From: Acidobacteriota bacterium
Lineage (GTDB): Bacteria > Acidobacteriota > Vicinamibacteria > Vicinamibacterales > 2-12-FULL-66-21
NCBI GenBank assembly: GCA_013817065.1
Contig: JACDDJ010000098.1
Location: 1 to 10,509 of the forward strand
Length of the DNA stretch: 10,509 nucleotides
Direction: 5' to 3'
Shown piece by piece: positions 7,673 through 10,509 of this stretch. The notes below the pieces were generated by a model. That model made no database searches. It worked only from the letters and a program-made list of their open reading frames with translations, and was not told the origin of the DNA. Numbering within the stretch: position 1 is the stretch's first letter; each line of letters starts with the position of its first letter. The position numbers were made by a program, and so were the translations under genes.

Positions 7673-8311
7673 ATGAGCAAGTTTCTTTTCTGCCTCGTAA
7701 TTCCGGCAGTTTTCGCGTTCCCGGCAGCGACTAGTGCCGGCGAGTTGAAGCTCAGCATCAAGGACGGGCTCGTGACGCTGATCGCGCAGGACGTCCCGCT
7801 GTCGATGGTGATGGCCGAATGGGCGAAAGTGGGCCAGACACGCGTGGTGAACGGCGAGAAGATTCTTACGCCGGTCACGCTCCAGCTGGTCGATGTTCCT
7901 GAGCGCCGCGCGCTCGACATTATCCTGCGAAGCGCCAGCGGATACATGCTTGCCGAGCGGCCCGCGGCCGTGGCCAACGCGTCGGTGTTCGATCGCATCC
8001 TGATCCTGCCGACCAGCCGTCCGCCTGCGAACAGCCCGGTGACCGCCCCACCACCGGCATTCAATCAGCGCCCCATTCAGGTTGTGCCGACGCAGGACAT
8101 GGAAGAGCCCGTGCCTAATCAGCCGCCGCCCGGCCCGGCGCCGATGCCTCCGGGTTACGTGCCGAACATGCAGCCGCAGGCGCAGCCCGGCCAGCCGGGA
8201 GGCCCTCTCACCGCTCCGCGCCCGGGCCCGCTGCCGCAACCGCAGCAGCCAATACCGTTTGGCGCGCCACCCAAGCCGCCCGGCGGTGGCGGCGGCGGCT
8301 CGCAAGGCTAA
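7673..8311 (+). CDS. Secreted STN/secretin-N0-like domain protein with Pro/Gly-rich tail
   Basis: A 212-residue protein of unknown function, likely exported to the periplasm. Residues 1-22 form a signal peptide: a Lys near the start, a hydrophobic core, and likely cleavage after ATSA. The Cys at position 7 is inside the hydrophobic core and is not a lipobox. Residues about 25-95 fit the short STN or secretin-N0 fold: 'LKLSIKDGLVTLIAQDVPL' (25-43), then a helix, then 'PVTLQLVDVPERRALDIIL' (67-85) and GYML. In secretins and TonB receptors this domain sits at the periplasmic N-terminus and contacts partner proteins; here nothing large follows. From residue 115 onward the tail is about one third proline (33 of 98), ending in six glycines and SQG, and is probably disordered. 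The start at 7673 has a strong Shine-Dalgarno and yields a proper signal peptide. The gene separates two blocks of sugar genes and may have its own promoter. Confidence 0.7.
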   Translation: MSKFLFCLVIPAVFAFPAATSAGELKLSIKDGLVTLIAQDVPLSMVMAEWAKVGQTRVVNGEKILTPVTLQLVDVPERRALDIILRSASGYMLAERPAAVANASVFDRILILPTSRPPANSPVTAPPPAFNQRPIQVVPTQDMEEPVPNQPPPGPAPMPPGYVPNMQPQAQPGQPGGPLTAPRPGPLPQPQQPIPFGAPPKPPGGGGGGSQG

Positions 8312-8357
8312 GCACTTCTTCCCATCTACGGGTCTCGGCGTCGGCCACCGAAGCCTG

Positions 8358-8363
8358 TAGAAT
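8358..8363 (+). promoter_or_regulatory. Candidate -10 element positioned for a leaderless transcript
   Basis: TAGAAT matches TATAAT at five of six bases and ends six bases before the ATG at 8370. The transcription start would then fall on or next to the start codon. No Shine-Dalgarno is visible before that ATG, which fits leaderless translation. A good -35 is not seen. Confidence 0.45.
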
Positions 8364-8369
8364 CAGCCG

Positions 8370-9080
8370 ATGTCAGCCAGTTCGCCCGTGGTCCGCGACG
8401 GTGAGTACGCCGCGCGCGGTGATTACCATCGCCAGCCGGACCCGGACTGGGACTATTACCCGACTTACATTGCGAAGCTGAAGTCGGTACGGGCGTGGCT
8501 GGATGCCCTGCCGCGCGAGGCACGCGTGCTCGATGCCGGCTGCGGCGAGGGCATTCTGGTCGAGGAGTACGCCGGACGCCTTGCGATCCAGGGGATCGAT
8601 GCGTCGTACTCGTCGGCGCGCGTGCGCCGCGGCTCACTCACCGCTCTCCCCTATCAGGACGGCTCCTTCGATCGTGCACTGTGCCTTGACGTGCTCGAGC
8701 ACCTGACCTTCGAAGACCAGCCCAAAGCACTGGCCGAACTCCATCGAGTGCTGGTGCCGGGCGGAGTACTGCTGGTTTCAGTACCCAACCTCGCGCACCT
8801 GCAGTCCCGCGTCCAGTTCCTGCTGCGCGGCCGGCTGATTCGGACGGCCTCCGAGTTGAAGCACCCGGGCGACCGGCCGGCCGATGACTACATCGCTCTC
8901 GCGCGGCGCGCGGGCTTTATCATGACCCGCCGCCGCGGCATCTTTCCGACGATCCCGATCGTGACCCGACTGATCCGGCAACATCCGCGTGCGTTGATGC
9001 CGCTGCATCGCGCCCTCACCCGCCTGCTGCCGGTGCCGGGGTGGTGCTTTCTCAATCTCCTGACCCTCCGCAAGCCTTGA
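8370..9080 (+). CDS. Class I SAM-dependent methyltransferase
   Basis: A 236-residue cytoplasmic methyltransferase of the Methyltransf_11/UbiE-like group. Motif I is VLDAGCGEG (53-61), the SAM-binding glycine loop. The acidic residue of motif post-I is D77 in IQGIDAS (73-79). Motif II is FDRALCLDVLEHL (100-112), and motif III is LVPGGVLLVSVPN (128-140). The first 40 residues, rich in aromatic and acidic residues, probably cap the active site. The C-terminal 60 residues contain basic and hydrophobic stretches that could touch the membrane or a lipid-linked acceptor. The ATG at 8370 lacks a Shine-Dalgarno but follows a -10-like hexamer. The end overlaps the next gene. In this setting it probably methylates a sugar hydroxyl, a nucleotide sugar or a glycan end; the acceptor cannot be told from the sequence. 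Confidence 0.85.
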   Translation: MSASSPVVRDGEYAARGDYHRQPDPDWDYYPTYIAKLKSVRAWLDALPREARVLDAGCGEGILVEEYAGRLAIQGIDASYSSARVRRGSLTALPYQDGSFDRALCLDVLEHLTFEDQPKALAELHRVLVPGGVLLVSVPNLAHLQSRVQFLLRGRLIRTASELKHPGDRPADDYIALARRAGFIMTRRRGIFPTIPIVTRLIRQHPRALMPLHRALTRLLPVPGWCFLNLLTLRKP

Positions 9081-10444
9081 TCGATCGCGTTCTGTCGTTG
9101 CCGGAACGCCGCGCCGCCACGATCATCGTGAGCATCGGGGTGCTGTTCGCGCTCGCCTATGGCTCGAGCCTGGTGCTTCGCCCGAAGGCGGGCGGACGGA
9201 TTGTGATTGGCGACGCACTCCACCACTACGTCCAGCTCCGCTCCGCCGTCTTCGATGGGGACCTGCACTTCCGGAACGATTACGTCCGCCTCTATGGACT
9301 GCAGGGTGGCGAACCGGGGACCGGTTGGGTGTACGAAGACACGCCAACCGGACACGTCCGCAACCTGATGCCGGTCGGTCCGGCAATTCTGTGGCTGCCT
9401 CTTTTCCTGCTCGCGACGGCCGGCACCTGGTTGCTCAACCTGGCGGGTGCCCAGGTCCCGATCGACGGATACGGCCGCCTGTTCCAGGCAACCGCCGGCT
9501 TTAGTGGCATCGCGGCAGCGACGCTCGGCGTCTGGATCTCGTGGCGCGCCTGCAGACTGCTCTATCCAGCGCGCGCATCCGCGTGGGCGACGTTGGTCCT
9601 GTGGCTGGCGTCGAGCGCGATCTATTACTCGCTGGTCTCGCCCACCTATTCGCACGCCGCGTCCCTCCTGGCAACGAGCGCGTTCTGGTACGCATGGATC
9701 CGGTCAAGCGACGCGTCGCCGACGCGGCGGTATGCCATCCTGGGCGGTCTGGCCGGGGTCGCTGCACTTATGCGCTGGCAGGACGCGATCCTGCTCGTGC
9801 CCGTTGCGCTCGATCTGCTCGTCAATGTGCGTGCGACGCGATTTTCGTTCGCACGGGCCGTGTCCCTCGGTTTACTTTCCCTTGTCGCTGCGACGGTTGC
9901 ATTCGTGCCGCAGATGATCGTGTGGATGGCGGTGTACGGGCAGCCCCTGGCCATGCCGCAGGGCGGCGGCTTCATGCGGTGGACCGAGCCGGCGCTCTGG
10001 AGCGTCCTTTTCTCAGACTGGCACGGACTCCTGACCTGGACGCCAGTGGTTGCCGTCGCGCTCCTCGGGTTGGTTCCGCTGGCGCGGAAGCATGGCGCAC
10101 TCGCGGCCGCGATGATCCTGTTCCTTGCGCTGTCGTGGTACGTGAATGCGGCGGTCGCTGACTGGTGGGCCGGGGAAGCGTTCGGTTCGCGCCGATTCAT
10201 CAGCTGCTTCCCGGTCCTCGCCGTCGCGCTCGCCGCGGGTATCGACTGGTGGACTCCGTCGCTGCGGAAGCTGGCGGTCGTTGCATCGGTCATTGTGGTC
10301 CACACCGGCCTGCTTCTCGTGCAGTACCAGGCGTTCATGCATGGTCTTCGTGACCTGGCTCCGTACCCGCGCGGTGCCTACAACCTCTGGCTCGCCCGCT
10401 TCGTCGTGCCCGTCGACTTGCTCCGAGAGTGGCTGGGCCGATGA
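9077..10444 (+). CDS. Multi-pass membrane glycosyltransferase (GT-C-like)
   Basis: A protein of about 455 residues with roughly 10-11 hydrophobic segments across its length. After the first helix comes GDALHHYVQLRSAVFDGDL (45-63), with acidic D46 where GT-C enzymes carry the catalytic Asp, then RNLMPVGPAILWLPL (95-109). Further marks are SPTYSHAASLLA (188-199), LMRWQDA (231-237), FSDWHGLLTWTPV (312-324) and ADWWAGEAFGSRRFI (361-375), a loop typical of a bacterial family 39-like group. It likely uses a polyprenyl-phosphate sugar in the periplasm. A Wzy-like polymerase role is possible but less favoured. The start is uncertain: TTG at 9077 gives a TTGA overlap with the methyltransferase stop, while GTG at 9041 or 9044 would add 12 or 11 residues and overlap by up to 40 bases. 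No ATG is available near the N-terminus. The stop overlaps the next gene as ATGA. Confidence 0.75.
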   Translation: MIDRVLSLPERRAATIIVSIGVLFALAYGSSLVLRPKAGGRIVIGDALHHYVQLRSAVFDGDLHFRNDYVRLYGLQGGEPGTGWVYEDTPTGHVRNLMPVGPAILWLPLFLLATAGTWLLNLAGAQVPIDGYGRLFQATAGFSGIAAATLGVWISWRACRLLYPARASAWATLVLWLASSAIYYSLVSPTYSHAASLLATSAFWYAWIRSSDASPTRRYAILGGLAGVAALMRWQDAILLVPVALDLLVNVRATRFSFARAVSLGLLSLVAATVAFVPQMIVWMAVYGQPLAMPQGGGFMRWTEPALWSVLFSDWHGLLTWTPVVAVALLGLVPLARKHGALAAAMILFLALSWYVNAAVADWWAGEAFGSRRFISCFPVLAVALAAGIDWWTPSLRKLAVVASVIVVHTGLLLVQYQAFMHGLRDLAPYPRGAYNLWLARFVVPVDLLREWLGR

Positions 10445-10509
10445 GCAAGCTCCGTGAGCTCTCAAAAGGGCTCGCCATCTACGGATCCGGTGACGTCGCC
10501 GTCCAGATC
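10441..10509 (+). CDS. N-terminus of a probable oligosaccharide flippase (Wzx-like), truncated by the window
   Basis: Only 23 codons are present, beginning MSKLRELSKGLAIYGSGDVA and continuing to the window edge. A short basic-amphipathic start running into a 'GLAIYGSGDV' stretch is characteristic of the first helix of MATE/MOP-type polysaccharide flippases, which move lipid-linked repeat units across the inner membrane. The ATG overlaps the preceding stop in ATGA, so translation is probably coupled, and GAGAG at 10425-10429 could act as a distant Shine-Dalgarno. The context supports the call, but the fragment is too short for certainty. Confidence 0.6.
   Translation, partial: MSKLRELSKGLAIYGSGDVAVQI

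Noticed and set aside
8240..8308. Proline/glycine-coding low-complexity DNA as a possible DNA repeat
   Set aside because: The repeated CCG and GGC triplets follow from the proline and glycine codons in the tail and show no fixed-length repeat unit at the DNA level.
8312..8357. Terminator after the STN-domain gene
   Set aside because: I looked for a GC-rich hairpin followed by a T-run between the stop and the next -10 hexamer and saw none.

Overview
The window reads as part of a surface-polysaccharide locus from a GC-rich, Gram-negative-like bacterium. All recognised genes lie on the + strand and are tightly packed. The mix of gene types and the GC-rich codon use suggest an Acidobacteriota-type soil bacterium, possibly Vicinamibacteria. 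That placement is an impression from gene style; there is no rRNA or other marker here to fix it.

Layout. Bases 1-51 are the last 16 codons of an upstream gene. Next comes an 834-residue multi-pass GT-C-type glycosyltransferase with an extra C-terminal soluble domain (85-2589). It is followed by a family 9 (heptosyltransferase-like) glycosyltransferase (2616-3800), a GT-B-like surface-carbohydrate protein (3797-5638), an extended-SDR sugar-nucleotide epimerase/decarboxylase (5643-6614) and a radical SAM/SPASM enzyme (6614-7573). From the family 9 gene to the radical SAM gene the reading frames touch or nearly touch (ATGA, a 4-base gap, TAATG), so this block looks like one transcription unit with coupled translation.

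The 99-base gap at 7574-7672 holds most of a four-unit heptamer repeat, a -10-like hexamer and a strong Shine-Dalgarno. It leads into a small secreted protein with an STN/secretin-N0-like domain and a proline/glycine-rich tail (7673-8311). A 58-base gap with a -10-like hexamer placed for leaderless transcription precedes a class I SAM methyltransferase (8370-9080). This is followed, with overlap, by a second multi-pass GT-C-like membrane protein (9077-10444). The window ends in the first 23 codons of a probable Wzx-type oligosaccharide flippase (10441 onward).

Inferred teamwork. The SDR enzyme would make a nucleotide sugar. The family 9 and GT-B-like proteins would add sugars on the cytoplasmic side, and the methyltransferase and radical SAM enzyme would supply modifications. 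The flippase would export the lipid-linked glycan, and the GT-C membrane enzymes would act on the periplasmic side using polyprenyl-phosphate donors. None of the substrates can be read from the sequence. No tRNA, rRNA, CRISPR array, insertion sequence or gene-free stretch over 300 bases was seen.
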